A DNA stretch of 64,000 nt from Vibrio sp. DW001 (GCF_029016285.1 NZ_CP091975.1:3038001-3102000); one strand, 5' to 3'. Shown: positions 37,155-45,986, counted from the first letter of the stretch. Made by a program: numbers and translations. The notes: generated by a model not told the origin, from the sequence alone.

Positions 37155-37645
37155 TTTAAACCTCTAAGACCAAAGTCAGCTTTGGACAATAAAAACCCGC
37201 TCAACAAGTGCTGAGTGGGTTTAGAAACGAATTGATTTTGATTAGTGTAAACAAAGATTAGTGATTAATCATCTATATTCACGTTTTGTATCACAAAAAC
37301 AAACCTGAGCAGCAACTTTGTGCTTTTTTACTCATTTCATTTCAAATCAATAACTAAAAAAATCTAAAAAACATCAATACTCCCATAATTTTAAATTGCC
37401 AGAAAGACAACATAAATCCTATATAATCAATTACTTATAGTTAAGTGAACAGTGTTCAATTGTGTTTTTTATATAATTTTACTAACGAATAACGGAACTT
37501 TCGCTGTACAAATTGTTCACGAGGAAACACAACACCTTGAAGTCTATACAAAGAGTTTAGGCAATTTCGGGTGCTGTATTAGTCCGTGTTTAAACCAAAA
37601 AATTATTTACCCCTTAGATAATTTGGCAGATTAGGAATGATCCAC
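37155..37645. promoter_or_regulatory. Divergent control region of greA and ompU
   Basis: About 490 bp without a gene. The left end holds the greA leader terminator (37191-37222). For ompU, two exact TATAAT boxes are seen (37422-37427 and 37472-37477), neither with a recognisable -35. Between them is a dyad TGAAC-AGT-GTTCA (37446-37458), which would overlap the -35 region of the second. A missing -35 fits an activator-driven promoter; ToxR drives ompU in V. cholerae, but I could not define ToxR sites here. The ompU leader would be about 160-210 nt. Confidence 0.5.
37191..37222 (-). terminator. Terminator in the greA leader (GraL-like)
   Basis: An 11-bp stem AAACCCGCTCA (37193-37203) / TGAGTGGGTTT (37212-37222), with one G-T pair, is followed on the minus strand by TTTTTATT. 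No leftward gene ends upstream: the next gene in that direction is ompU on the other strand. So it can only act on transcripts from the greA promoter. In E. coli the greA leader is terminated to yield the short GraL RNAs. Confidence 0.7.
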
Positions 37646-38710
37646 ATGAACAAGAAAATTTTAGTTTTAGCAGTATCCGCAGCAACTTTGTCAACAGGCG
37701 CTTTTGCTTCAGCTGACGGCAAGCAAGCTGGTTCTATAGACGGAACAACAGTATATAGTTCAAATGGTAACAGCTTAGAAATAGGTGGCCGTGCAGAAGC
37801 GCGTATGTCTATTAAAGATGGTACTGCTGATGACAAATCTCGTGTACGTTTAAACTTCTTAGGTAAAACTCAAATCACCGACGATTTTTACGGTGTTGGT
37901 TTCTATGAAGGTGAATTCGTTACTTCTGATGCCGGTGCTTCTACTGATTCAAATAGTGATAGCATAACTAACCGTTATGCATACGCTGGATTTGGTGGCA
38001 CATTTGGTGAAATCACTTACGGTAAAAATGATGGCGCTCTTGGAGTCATCACAGATTTCACTGATATCATGGCATATCACGGTAACAGCGCTGCTGACAA
38101 AATAAACGCAGCGGACCGTGCAGATAACATGGTTTCTTATAAAGGCGCATTTTCTGATTTAGCAGTAAAAGCAAGCTATCGCTTTGCTGATTCTCAAGAT
38201 GACAACGTAAATGGCGGTTATACAGACAATGGCCAAGACGGCTATTCTCTATCTGCTATTTATAGTGTTGCTGATACTGGCCTTGCTTTGGGTGCTGGTT
38301 ACGCAGATCAAGATAAAAACAATGAATACATGCTTGCTGCATCATACAAGATTGGCGCTTTCTATGCCGCGACCACGTTTACCGACGGAGAGAAAGATTT
38401 TGATGGCGCTCAATATGGTGGCTCAAGCAACTTCTCTGGCGTTCAAGACTACACAGGTTACGAACTCGCTGCTGCATACAAAATGAATCAAGTTGTATTC
38501 ACGACTACATACAACAACGCAGAAACTGGTAGCCACACATCAGCTGACAACGTAGCAGTAGATGCAACCTATTACTTCAAGCCTAACTTCCGTACGTACA
38601 TCTCTTACAACTTCAACCTATTGGACAAAAATGACCAACTAGGTACTGGTACAGTTGGCGAGCGTGGCGCAGAAGATGAAATCGCACTAGGTCTTCGCTA
38701 CGATTTCTAA
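37646..38710 (+). CDS. ompU: Outer-membrane porin OmpU
   Basis: General trimeric porin of Vibrio. I start at the ATG at 37646 (354 residues, MNKKILVLAVSAATLS) with TTAGGA at proper distance; an ATG three codons earlier is too close to it. Signal peptide cleavage is expected after AFA or ASA, before DGKQ. The mature chain has alternating beta-strands, ends in phenylalanine (LGLRYDF), and contains the OmpU-typical LEIGGRAEARMSIKDG, YGVGFYEGEFVT, YGKNDGALGVITDFTDIM and DATYYFKPNFRTYISYNFN. The place between greA and dacB is the same as in V. cholerae. Confidence 0.9.
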   Translation: MNKKILVLAVSAATLSTGAFASADGKQAGSIDGTTVYSSNGNSLEIGGRAEARMSIKDGTADDKSRVRLNFLGKTQITDDFYGVGFYEGEFVTSDAGASTDSNSDSITNRYAYAGFGGTFGEITYGKNDGALGVITDFTDIMAYHGNSAADKINAADRADNMVSYKGAFSDLAVKASYRFADSQDDNVNGGYTDNGQDGYSLSAIYSVADTGLALGAGYADQDKNNEYMLAASYKIGAFYAATTFTDGEKDFDGAQYGGSSNFSGVQDYTGYELAAAYKMNQVVFTTTYNNAETGSHTSADNVAVDATYYFKPNFRTYISYNFNLLDKNDQLGTGTVGERGAEDEIALGLRYDF

Positions 38711-38745
38711 TTCATTATTGGATTAGAAAAAAGTTGATTACTTAG

Positions 38746-38779
38746 AAAACGCCTGCTTTTGATAGCGGGCGTTTTTTTT
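38746..38779 (+). terminator. Terminator of ompU
   Basis: AAAACGCCTGC/GCGGGCGTTTT stem with one T-G wobble and loop TTTTGATA is followed by eight T. It lies 36 bp after the ompU stop and insulates dacB. Confidence 0.9.
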
Positions 38780-38824
38780 ATTCTATATACTCAATTTTCT
38801 TCGATTTATCCCACTAGGTTAACT

Positions 38825-40228
38825 ATGCGCACTATTATCACACTTATATGTGTAGGATTTTCAAGTTACCTATTTGGATACGCTCCTATAGACACCTTAC
38901 CCCAAGGCAGTCGCGTTAGCTTATTGGTAAACAATTCCGTTGGTTCACCTTTATCTATCAACTCAGACCAACTTTTCCCACCAGCCAGTACTTTGAAAGT
39001 GATTACTGCGTTAGCAGCAAAATTGGAACTCGGTGATAATTTCAGATTCAAAACCCAATTGGAATCAAAAGATAACGACATTATTGTGCGCTTCTCTGGT
39101 GACCCAACGCTAACAACAAAAAATTTAGATGCCTTATTTAAACGATTATCCCAACAGGGAATAAGTACTATAAAAGGAAACATCTGGCTTAATAATGGTA
39201 TTTTCACTGGATACGAAAGAGCTGTTGGTTGGCCATGGGATATCTTAGGCGTCTGTTATAGCGCTCCTTCGAGCGCAATAACCCTCGACGGGAACTGTGT
39301 ACAAGCATCTATCTATACGAATGTAGATGGAACGACTCGAGTTTACGTACCAGAGCACCAGCCTATTACTGTACGAACGACGGCCATTACCGTTTCCAAA
39401 GAAGAACAGAAAGAGAGGCAGTGCCAATTAGAATTGCTGACTGCAGATAACAATACCTATCACCTTTCTGGTTGTTTAACGGCAATGAAAAAGCCTTTAC
39501 CGCTAAAATTTGCAGTACAAGAAACACAGGCTTACACAGAGTCAGTAATACGGAGATTACTGGCTAAGCATCACATTTCATTCAATGGTCAGATCTCTAA
39601 ACACAATGACATACAAGGGAAAATAGTTGCATCCCATACATCAATTCCCTTAAATGAAATGTTGGATACCATGTTAAAAAAATCATCCAATTTAATTGCA
39701 GACAATATTACTAAAACGCTCGGGGCTCGATTCTATTCTCAAGCAGGTAGTTTTAATAATGGCACTGAAGCGATTAAACAGATCATTTTCTCTAACAGTG
39801 GTATAGATTTAAGCGACGCTCAATTAGCTGATGGATCTGGTTTATCTAGAAACAATCGAATTACAGCCCGCGACATGAGTAGAGTACTCGATTATATCTG
39901 GAAGAATGACTCAACCCTTAATTTAATGGCAATGCTGCCAAAATCGGGTGAGACTGGTACTTTAAAATACAGAAAAAGCATGCAAAAACCATCTATAAAA
40001 GGATACATGCAAGCGAAAAGTGGCTCCGTCTATGGCACCTATAATATGGCTGGGTATGTGTTAGATGAAAATGGCCGACCAAAATCAATCTTTGTGCAAT
40101 TTATTAGTGACTACTTTCCAAACAAAGAGGAGAAGGAATCTAATTCACTCCCCTCTGTATATCAGTTTGAACAGGCCTTCTATCGAGATCTGATTAAGCA
40201 ATCCCCAAAAAGTAGTTCACTACCGTAA
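38825..40228 (+). CDS. dacB: D-alanyl-D-alanine carboxypeptidase/endopeptidase DacB (PBP4)
   Basis: Periplasmic class C penicillin-binding protein trimming and cleaving peptidoglycan peptides. I start at the ATG at 38825 (467 residues, MRTIITLICVGFSSYLFGYA, a signal peptide); the longer frame begins within the ompU terminator. Active-site motifs are SxxK in PPASTLKVITA, SxN in KKSSNLIADNITK and KTG-like AKSGSVYG near residue 400. It lies next to greA/ompU as in other Vibrio. Its last 35 bp overlap the convergent mgtE-type gene. Confidence 0.94.
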   Translation: MRTIITLICVGFSSYLFGYAPIDTLPQGSRVSLLVNNSVGSPLSINSDQLFPPASTLKVITALAAKLELGDNFRFKTQLESKDNDIIVRFSGDPTLTTKNLDALFKRLSQQGISTIKGNIWLNNGIFTGYERAVGWPWDILGVCYSAPSSAITLDGNCVQASIYTNVDGTTRVYVPEHQPITVRTTAITVSKEEQKERQCQLELLTADNNTYHLSGCLTAMKKPLPLKFAVQETQAYTESVIRRLLAKHHISFNGQISKHNDIQGKIVASHTSIPLNEMLDTMLKKSSNLIADNITKTLGARFYSQAGSFNNGTEAIKQIIFSNSGIDLSDAQLADGSGLSRNNRITARDMSRVLDYIWKNDSTLNLMAMLPKSGETGTLKYRKSMQKPSIKGYMQAKSGSVYGTYNMAGYVLDENGRPKSIFVQFISDYFPNKEEKESNSLPSVYQFEQAFYRDLIKQSPKSSSLP

Positions 40229-41039
40229 AATAGATCCACATCCCAGATATATCAACGATAGAAGCAAGCACCGGACTCACCAAGACTGCTGGGTCCAACT
40301 TACACGCTCTCGCCAATATCGGCAGTAATCCTCCCAATGTCGTCGACATAGTAACCTGAATAAACAGCGCAATAGCAATCGCTAGCGCGATAATATTAAT
40401 ATCGAAGCCTCCCGTTGCTCCAGGATCACTAAAAAGTAAAATACGAGCGACAATGACCAACGCGATTACCACCGCTAAACAAACGGCTATACGACTTTCT
40501 TTCAAAAAAACCTTAAACCACTGCCGTTTTTTTAGTTCGCCCGTCGCTAACGCTCTAATCACTAATGTTGCCGCTTGCGAACCTGTATTCCCCCCTGCTG
40601 CCGCAATGACAGGCATATATATCGCTAGCAATACCAATTGACTTAACGTGTCCTCATATTGTGAGATAATAAGGCCCGATACGATGCCCAATAATGCAAG
40701 CATCACTATCCATCCCACACGTTGTTTTACATGGTCCAAAACGCCAGTGGAAAGGTAACCTTTCGTGGGCTCAGCCTCCGAGCGTATAAAGCCTAATTGG
40801 TGATCATAGTGCCGTGCTTGCTTATCAAAGCCCTGAAGTTCGAGTTGCTGAATTAAATGTTGCACATAACCAACGGTGCAGTGTTTAAGGATCTCCACCG
40901 CTTCTTCTATTGGCATAATAGTCAGAAAATGAATTTGTTGATCTTGTTCATATTGCAAAAAAGCATTTCTCGCAGCTCCTATTTCTATGAATGAAAAGGG
41001 GCTATTTGTTTCTAAATACTCATGGTTTATTACCGTCAT
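40194..41039 (-). CDS. MgtE-family magnesium transporter, short form without CBS domains
   Basis: Mg2+ channel/transporter of the SLC41/MgtE type. I use the ATG at 41039 preceded by GGGAGG (281 residues). Full MgtE is about 450, with a superhelical N domain and two CBS domains that sense Mg2+. Here only about 100 cytosolic residues remain, with one N-domain-like stretch (PIEEAVEILKHCTVGYVQHL), and no CBS pair. The five-helix pore domain is intact, with the signatures PVIAAAGGNTGSQAATLVIRALATGEL and LPILARACKLDPAVLVSPVLASIVDISG. Gating must differ from canonical MgtE. The 3' end overlaps dacB by 35 bp, tail to tail. Confidence 0.87.
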   Translation of the reverse strand: MTVINHEYLETNSPFSFIEIGAARNAFLQYEQDQQIHFLTIMPIEEAVEILKHCTVGYVQHLIQQLELQGFDKQARHYDHQLGFIRSEAEPTKGYLSTGVLDHVKQRVGWIVMLALLGIVSGLIISQYEDTLSQLVLLAIYMPVIAAAGGNTGSQAATLVIRALATGELKKRQWFKVFLKESRIAVCLAVVIALVIVARILLFSDPGATGGFDINIIALAIAIALFIQVTMSTTLGGLLPILARACKLDPAVLVSPVLASIVDISGMWIYFTVVNYFLGIA

Positions 41040-41344
41040 TGCGAACCTCCCGATTAGCTGACGACCATCATTATCACCGTTCAACAAAAACCAAACACAA
41101 GAACGCCTTATTGATTTCAGATCGGTAATTTTAATAATATCTGGAGAAAAATAGAGAGGAAGGATGAAACAAAAGATCGCCTACTGTTGGGTAGGAATGA
41201 AGAATGCCAATACCGTCGTGGTTATTTCTCTCCCTTGATACTAGGAGGATGGTCGATATTGTTCATATGAATCTCCAAGGTTACTGCGATTTGCAGCGAG
41301 CGTATTCTATCACTATAGGACTTGTTTACACGTCAGTTTAATGT
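41040..41344 (-). promoter_or_regulatory. Long leader of the Mg transporter gene
   Basis: About 300 bp between the tyrS terminator and the transporter start. Near the tyrS end, TTAAAC and TATAGT with 18-bp spacing on the minus strand are a possible promoter, giving a leader of roughly 250 nt that contains a 14-codon ORF (41222-41266). The leader length and the ORF recall Mg2+-sensing leaders such as mgtA/mgtL; I cannot recognise a known riboswitch consensus. Confidence 0.4.
41222..41266 (-). CDS. Putative leader peptide upstream of the Mg transporter
   Basis: A 14-codon ORF MNNIDHPPSIKGEK starts at the ATG at 41266 with a well-placed CTTGGAG six bases upstream, and lies about 180 bp before the transporter start. 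The two consecutive proline codons are notable because enterobacterial leader ORFs of Mg2+ transporter genes (mgtL, for example) use proline codons to sense conditions by slowed translation. It is a prediction only, based on the ribosome-binding site and context. Confidence 0.35.
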   Translation of the reverse strand: MNNIDHPPSIKGEK

Positions 41345-41372
41345 AAAAAAGGCGCTATAAAAGCGCCTTTTT
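41345..41372 (-). terminator. Terminator of tyrS
   Basis: AAAAAAGGCGCT/AGCGCCTTTTT stem with loop ATAAA lies 22 bp after the tyrS stop. The complement gives a T-run on the minus strand. Confidence 0.9.
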
Positions 41373-41393
41373 ATAATGATTATCGAATAATCA

Positions 41394-42581
41394 TTAGTTC
41401 AATGTGATACGGGCAAATTTACGCTTACCTACTTGATATACTGCTGTTCCTATTTCGGGGATCAGTTTCGTATCTTCTATTTTATCCCCATCAATCTTTG
41501 CAGCACCTTGGCGAATCATCCGCATAGCATCTGATGTTGAGTTCACTAAACCCGCTTCTTTCAGCAAATTACCAATGGCAATACCTGACTCAAATTCAAA
41601 CTCTGGCATTTCATTTGGCATCGCACCTTTTTGGAAGCGATTAATAAATTCTTGTTCCGCTGCTTCAGCGTCAGCTTCAGTATGGAAACGAGCAATAATC
41701 TCTTTCGCAAGTAGAATTTTAATATCGCGAGGGTTCTTACCAGCTTCAACATCGGCTCTAAACTGTTCAATTTCTGCCAATGGACGAAAGGACAGTAACT
41801 CGTAGTAACTCCACATAAGAACATCAGAAATAGACATGATTTTACCAAACATATCATTAGGCGCATCACTCACACCGATGTAGTTATGAGCTGATTTGGA
41901 CATTTTCTTCTCACCATCAAGGCCAACAAGAAGAGGCATAGTAAGCACACACTGAGGTTTTTGACCATTTGCCTTTTGCAGTTCACGTCCCATTAACAGG
42001 TTAAATTTTTGGTCCGTACCACCTAATTCGACATCCGTCTCCATCGCAACAGAATCGTATCCTTGAAGAAGTGGATACATAAATTCATGGATCGCGATTG
42101 GTTGATTGTTCGAATAGCGTTTTTTAAAGTCGTCTCGCTCTAACATACGTGCGACGGTTTGATTTGCGGCTAGGCGAATCATCCCTTCAGCACCAAGCTC
42201 TGATAACCATTCTGAGTTAAACTGAATTTTAGTTTTCTCAGGGTCTAGTATCTTAAATACTTGTTGTTTATACGTTTCTGCGTTTGCTAACACATCTTCA
42301 CGAGTCAGCGGTGGTCGCGTTGTATTTTTACCTGATGGGTCACCAACCATACCAGTAAAATCACCAATCAAAAATGTAACTTCATGTCCCAACTCTTGAA
42401 ACTGACGTAATTTATTTAATATAACGGTGTGTCCTAAATGAATATCAGGTGCCGTTGGATCTGCGCCTAACTTAATACGTAAAGGACGATTCTCTTTCAG
42501 TTTTGCAATCAGTTCTTCTTCCGGTAAAAGTTCATCAATACCGCGCTTTATCTCAGCCAATGCTGCTTCTATACTCGCCAT
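41394..42581 (-). CDS. tyrS: Tyrosyl-tRNA synthetase
   Basis: Charges tRNA-Tyr. I use the ATG at 42581 (395 residues, [20 protein letters not shown]) after GGGAG; the longer frame begins with TTG. HIGH-type motif [23 protein letters not shown] and [11 protein letters not shown] are visible, and a C-terminal S4-like domain ([30 protein letters not shown]). The length and the DPSGKN motif place it in the shorter TyrRS group found in Vibrio and Haemophilus rather than the 424-residue E. coli type. It is divergent from the M23 gene. Confidence 0.96.
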   Translation of the reverse strand: MASIEAALAEIKRGIDELLPEEELIAKLKENRPLRIKLGADPTAPDIHLGHTVILNKLRQFQELGHEVTFLIGDFTGMVGDPSGKNTTRPPLTREDVLANAETYKQQVFKILDPEKTKIQFNSEWLSELGAEGMIRLAANQTVARMLERDDFKKRYSNNQPIAIHEFMYPLLQGYDSVAMETDVELGGTDQKFNLLMGRELQKANGQKPQCVLTMPLLVGLDGEKKMSKSAHNYIGVSDAPNDMFGKIMSISDVLMWSYYELLSFRPLAEIEQFRADVEAGKNPRDIKILLAKEIIARFHTEADAEAAEQEFINRFQKGAMPNEMPEFEFESGIAIGNLLKEAGLVNSTSDAMRMIRQGAAKIDGDKIEDTKLIPEIGTAVYQVGKRKFARITLN

Positions 42582-42705
42582 TCTTGTTAACTCCCACAGA
42601 TTTGGCAAAAATTAATAGTTGCACAGTTTACTTGAATAGCTATGTATTTTGAAACCAGTTAAACTCAGTATTGACGAATTTCACCAAATTTAATAATTAT
42701 CGACC

Positions 42706-43998
42706 ATGCTTTCTACTTTTTTTCGACTTCCGATTATCCATCGCGCTCTGATTTTGCTTTTTTCAGCGCTAATTACCGTTGTTATTTTTCTTCCTGATAG
42801 CGAAGATCTAACTAAAAACCAAAATACTCTAGAAATTGGTCGACATTATCCCCTCGCCATATCTCTCGAAACGTTAGAAACAAATAACAGTATTCTGCCT
42901 GAATCAGTCGTTCGCTGGGAGAAATATAAAATAGCTTCCGGTGAAAGCGCCGCTAAGTTATTCAATAGAATTGGATTATCGGCACAACTACTACACAAAC
43001 TTATCTCTAGTGATACAGAAATCAACAAACAGCTTTCTCGTCTTCGCGTGGGTGAAGAACTCACATTTGGTTTTGATGAAAACCACGAGTTATTGCAGAT
43101 AAGACGAGTTATCACTCCATTTGAAACCTTTCGAATAAGTAAAGCCGATGTCGGATATAAAGCAGCATTCGAAACGAAAACCGTTAATATTCAGTTTAAT
43201 TACACTGAAGCTGAGATCACTTCAAATTTCTGGAACGCAGCACTTTCTGCCGACCTCACGCCCAATCAAATAATGGAACTTGCAGGTATTTTTGGTTGGG
43301 ATATAGATTTTTCTCTTGATATTCGTTCGGGAGACAGTTTTAGAGTGCTCTATGAAGAAAAAGTGGTCGAAGGAGAAAAAATGGGACGCGGGCGAATTAT
43401 TGCTGCCATTTTTTCTAATCAAGGCGAAACGTTTAAGGCAATACTTGACGACAACACAAGCAACTATTACGACGAGAACGGCAGGGCGATGAAAAAGGCG
43501 TTCTTACGCTCTCCAATAGATTTTAGGCGGGTAACTTCCAACTTTAACCCAAGAAGACGCCACCCTGTTACAGGTAAAGTTGTTGCTCACCGAGGGACAG
43601 ATTATTCGGCTCCAGTAGGAACACCTATATGGGCGGCTGGTGACGGCGTAGTGGAAAAATCTGGCTATAATCAGTACAACGGTAATTATGTATTTATACG
43701 CCACAGCAACACTTATATTACCAAATATCTACATATGACACGTCGTTATGTTAAAACTGGCCAACGAGTTAAACAGGGACAATCCGTCGGAACATTAGGT
43801 AGTACAGGGCGTGTAACCGGTCCTCATCTTCATTATGAATTCCTTGTTAACGGTGTTCACAAAAATCCAAGAACCGTCAAGTTGCCTCAATCAAAATCGC
43901 TTAAAGGGCAAGCAAAGACGGAGTTTATGACCAACGCAAAAGATAGGCTCTCAAAGTTAGAGCGATACGGACAGCTCCTGTTCGCCAAGCAGAGCTAA
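42706..43998 (+). CDS. M23 family peptidoglycan endopeptidase (Shy/MepM-like)
   Basis: Periplasmic, membrane-anchored DD-endopeptidase that cuts peptide cross-links for cell-wall growth. The 430 residues have one N-terminal anchor helix (about 13-30), an OapA/LysM-like segment (WEKYKIASGESAAKLFNRIGLSA), an inhibitory domain and a C-terminal LytM domain with zinc ligands in HRGTDYSAP and GPHLHYEF plus the catalytic HS region. By synteny with tyrS it probably corresponds to ShyC of V. cholerae, but I am not certain which Shy paralogue. The start is ATG at 42706. Confidence 0.9.
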   Translation: MLSTFFRLPIIHRALILLFSALITVVIFLPDSEDLTKNQNTLEIGRHYPLAISLETLETNNSILPESVVRWEKYKIASGESAAKLFNRIGLSAQLLHKLISSDTEINKQLSRLRVGEELTFGFDENHELLQIRRVITPFETFRISKADVGYKAAFETKTVNIQFNYTEAEITSNFWNAALSADLTPNQIMELAGIFGWDIDFSLDIRSGDSFRVLYEEKVVEGEKMGRGRIIAAIFSNQGETFKAILDDNTSNYYDENGRAMKKAFLRSPIDFRRVTSNFNPRRRHPVTGKVVAHRGTDYSAPVGTPIWAAGDGVVEKSGYNQYNGNYVFIRHSNTYITKYLHMTRRYVKTGQRVKQGQSVGTLGSTGRVTGPHLHYEFLVNGVHKNPRTVKLPQSKSLKGQAKTEFMTNAKDRLSKLERYGQLLFAKQS

Positions 43999-44287
43999 CT
44001 CAATACATTTACAGATATCGCCTTTGTGTTACGTAAAATAGAGGCGATCACTCTCCTCCAAAAAATCCTACGCGGACAAATATGATCTACACCCGGATCA
44101 TTATCTTATATTTACTTTACTTACCCTAAAATGAAAATGTATAGCGCAAACATTACTGACAGCTTACATTAATTACAATATTACTTAATAAATCAACGAT
44201 TATTTAAAGTTCAGGGAAACTCAATCAACTTTTTGTTTCATTTTCATGTGATCGCAAACAATTTTATGAAAATAAATCAAACCATAA

Positions 44288-44303
44288 GGGTAAACGTTTA
44301 CAC
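44288..44303 (+). promoter_or_regulatory. GalR/GalS-like operator 1
   Basis: GGGTAAACGTTTACAC fits the E. coli GalR/GalS consensus GTGNAANCGNTTNCAC at all but one defined position and contains the perfect palindrome GTAAACGTTTAC. It lies 178 bp before the symporter start codon. Confidence 0.6.
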
Positions 44304-44427
44304 TAATCATATGTAGATCACGGAATTACTTGCTAACCCAACGTATTCTCACCTCATACAATCTGCAGAACTTCCGAATTTAAACACTATAAAGGCCAAT
44401 TTAAATTATTTACGTATTCATTGCCCT

Positions 44428-44443
44428 TTGTAAACGATTCCAG
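44428..44443 (+). promoter_or_regulatory. GalR/GalS-like operator 2
   Basis: TTGTAAACGATTCCAG is identical at 14 of 16 positions to the E. coli gal external operator GTGTAAACGATTCCAC as I know it. It lies 37 bp before the symporter ATG. The paired arrangement resembles the looping operators of the gal operon. Confidence 0.62.
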
Positions 44444-44480
44444 TTCATCATTAATTTAGTTTGACAAAAAGGTGGAAAAT

Positions 44481-45947
44481 ATGGATTCAGCGATACAACT
44501 AATCGTATTTATCAGTCTTACGGCTCTAGTTGGTTACCTGACTTACCGTAAATGTGCTCAGGCAGGCCCTAGAGGAGAAGGTGCTAAAGATTACTTCCTT
44601 GCGGGGGGCGGTCTTTCATGGGTATTTATTGCTGGTTCTATCACGCTAACCAATCTTAGTACCGACCAATTGGTTGGTATGAATGGTAACCAGATGGCAC
44701 TTCTTGCGCTTTGGGAATTATGCGGATTTATTGGTCTAATCATTCTTGCAAAAATATTTGTTCCTATCTATTACAAATACAACTGCACAACAACAACCGA
44801 ACTTCTAGAGCGCCGTTACAACAATAAACATATTCGAGCAACCGTAGGTACGTTATTCCTATTGGGTAATATATTTATTTATCTTCCCGCGATGCTTTAC
44901 GGTGGAGCGTTGTTTATGCAAACCATGTTTAACGTTGAAATAGGTATTATGCCAATCGCGATCATGTTTGCTGTCGTGGGTTCGGCTTATGCCATTTTTG
45001 GGGGTCTACGTGCAGTCGCTGTATCTGACACTTTTAGTGGCGTTGGCCTTTTATTAATGGCGCTTCTAATTGTATATCTTTCTCTAAGTGCCATTGATTT
45101 TGACTTATCTGGCATTCCTGCAGAACGTCTGACTCTCATAGGGGGACCTGACTCACCAATTCCCTGGCCTACATTATTTACTGGTATGTTATTTATCCAG
45201 ATCTATTACTGGAGTACTAACCAAACTATCACTCAGCGAGCTATGGCGGCAGAGAACGTTAAAGAAGCACAAAAAGGGGTTTTAGCCGCAGCCTGTATCC
45301 GTATTCTGATTGTCCCTGCAATCGTTATTATTCCAGGTATTGTCTCTTACAAACTATATGGCGACATTGGTGACCAAGCTTATGGTCGTATCGTAGGCGA
45401 TTTACTACCTAACTATCTATCAGGAGCATTCGCAGCGGTAATGGCAGCAGCAGTACTAACCAGCTTTAACTCTGTACTTAACTCATCTGCAGCTCTTTAC
45501 GTGTGCGATATTCACCAGAAATACTTCAATGAGGAACCAAACGTTAAACGCTTGAACAATGTTGTCTCTATCAGCTTCGTGTGTATCGCGCTTCTTCTTG
45601 TCCCTGCATTTGCTACAGCAGACAGCTTGATTAACTTACTTCAACAATTGAATGGCCTATTAAGTATGCCTATCTTATCCGCATTCATCACTGGCCTAAT
45701 GTTCCGCAACGTCCGCGCAGAATCAGTAATAATGTCAGTCGTATTTGGTACAGCGCTCTATGGCTATTTCACATTCGGTACTGCGCCATTTGGTCTGCAC
45801 TTTATCCACTTAATGGCTATTACACTAATAGCTTGCGTAGTGTTTGCATTAATACTGAACCGAGTAGTGTTTAAAAACAAAGCAGAATTTGTTGCTTTCA
45901 AGAAAGAAAAAGATGGCAATTTGGAAACCACAACAGAAACAAATTAA
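44481..45947 (+). CDS. Sodium:solute symporter (SSS/SGLT family), probable sugar transporter
   Basis: Na+-coupled solute importer of the SSS family. I choose the ATG at 44481 (488 residues, MDSAIQLIVFISLTALVGYL) with AGGTGG six bases upstream; the longer frame starts at GTG. There are about 13 membrane segments. YFLAGGGLSWVFIAGSITLTNLSTDQLVGMNG, WSTNQTITQRAMAAENVKEAQKG and TSFNSVLNSSAALYVCDIHQ resemble SGLT and E. coli YidK. The substrate is not defined by sequence; the two GalR-like operators upstream argue for galactose or a galactoside. It is monocistronic with its own terminator. Confidence 0.88.
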   Translation: MDSAIQLIVFISLTALVGYLTYRKCAQAGPRGEGAKDYFLAGGGLSWVFIAGSITLTNLSTDQLVGMNGNQMALLALWELCGFIGLIILAKIFVPIYYKYNCTTTTELLERRYNNKHIRATVGTLFLLGNIFIYLPAMLYGGALFMQTMFNVEIGIMPIAIMFAVVGSAYAIFGGLRAVAVSDTFSGVGLLLMALLIVYLSLSAIDFDLSGIPAERLTLIGGPDSPIPWPTLFTGMLFIQIYYWSTNQTITQRAMAAENVKEAQKGVLAAACIRILIVPAIVIIPGIVSYKLYGDIGDQAYGRIVGDLLPNYLSGAFAAVMAAAVLTSFNSVLNSSAALYVCDIHQKYFNEEPNVKRLNNVVSISFVCIALLLVPAFATADSLINLLQQLNGLLSMPILSAFITGLMFRNVRAESVIMSVVFGTALYGYFTFGTAPFGLHFIHLMAITLIACVVFALILNRVVFKNKAEFVAFKKEKDGNLETTTETN

Positions 45948-45986
45948 AGAAGATTAACGAGAAAAAAGCAGCTAATCTTCTCAATA

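Larger units (their letters stand above)
43999..44480 (+). promoter_or_regulatory. Regulatory region of the SSS symporter gene
   Basis: About 480 bp with no gene. It holds two GalR/GalS-like operators, at 44288-44303 and 44428-44443, with centres 140 bp apart. A half CRP-like site TGTGATCGCA lies near 44248. No convincing -35/-10 pair was found. AAAAGGTGGAAAAT immediately before the ATG is the ribosome-binding site. Confidence 0.55.

Noticed and set aside
41256..41344. Rightward short ORF MNLQGYCDLQRAY opposite the Mg transporter leader
   Set aside because: The AGGAGG upstream is too far from the ATG (about 17 nt), and the leftward leader ORF in the same place has a better-placed site.
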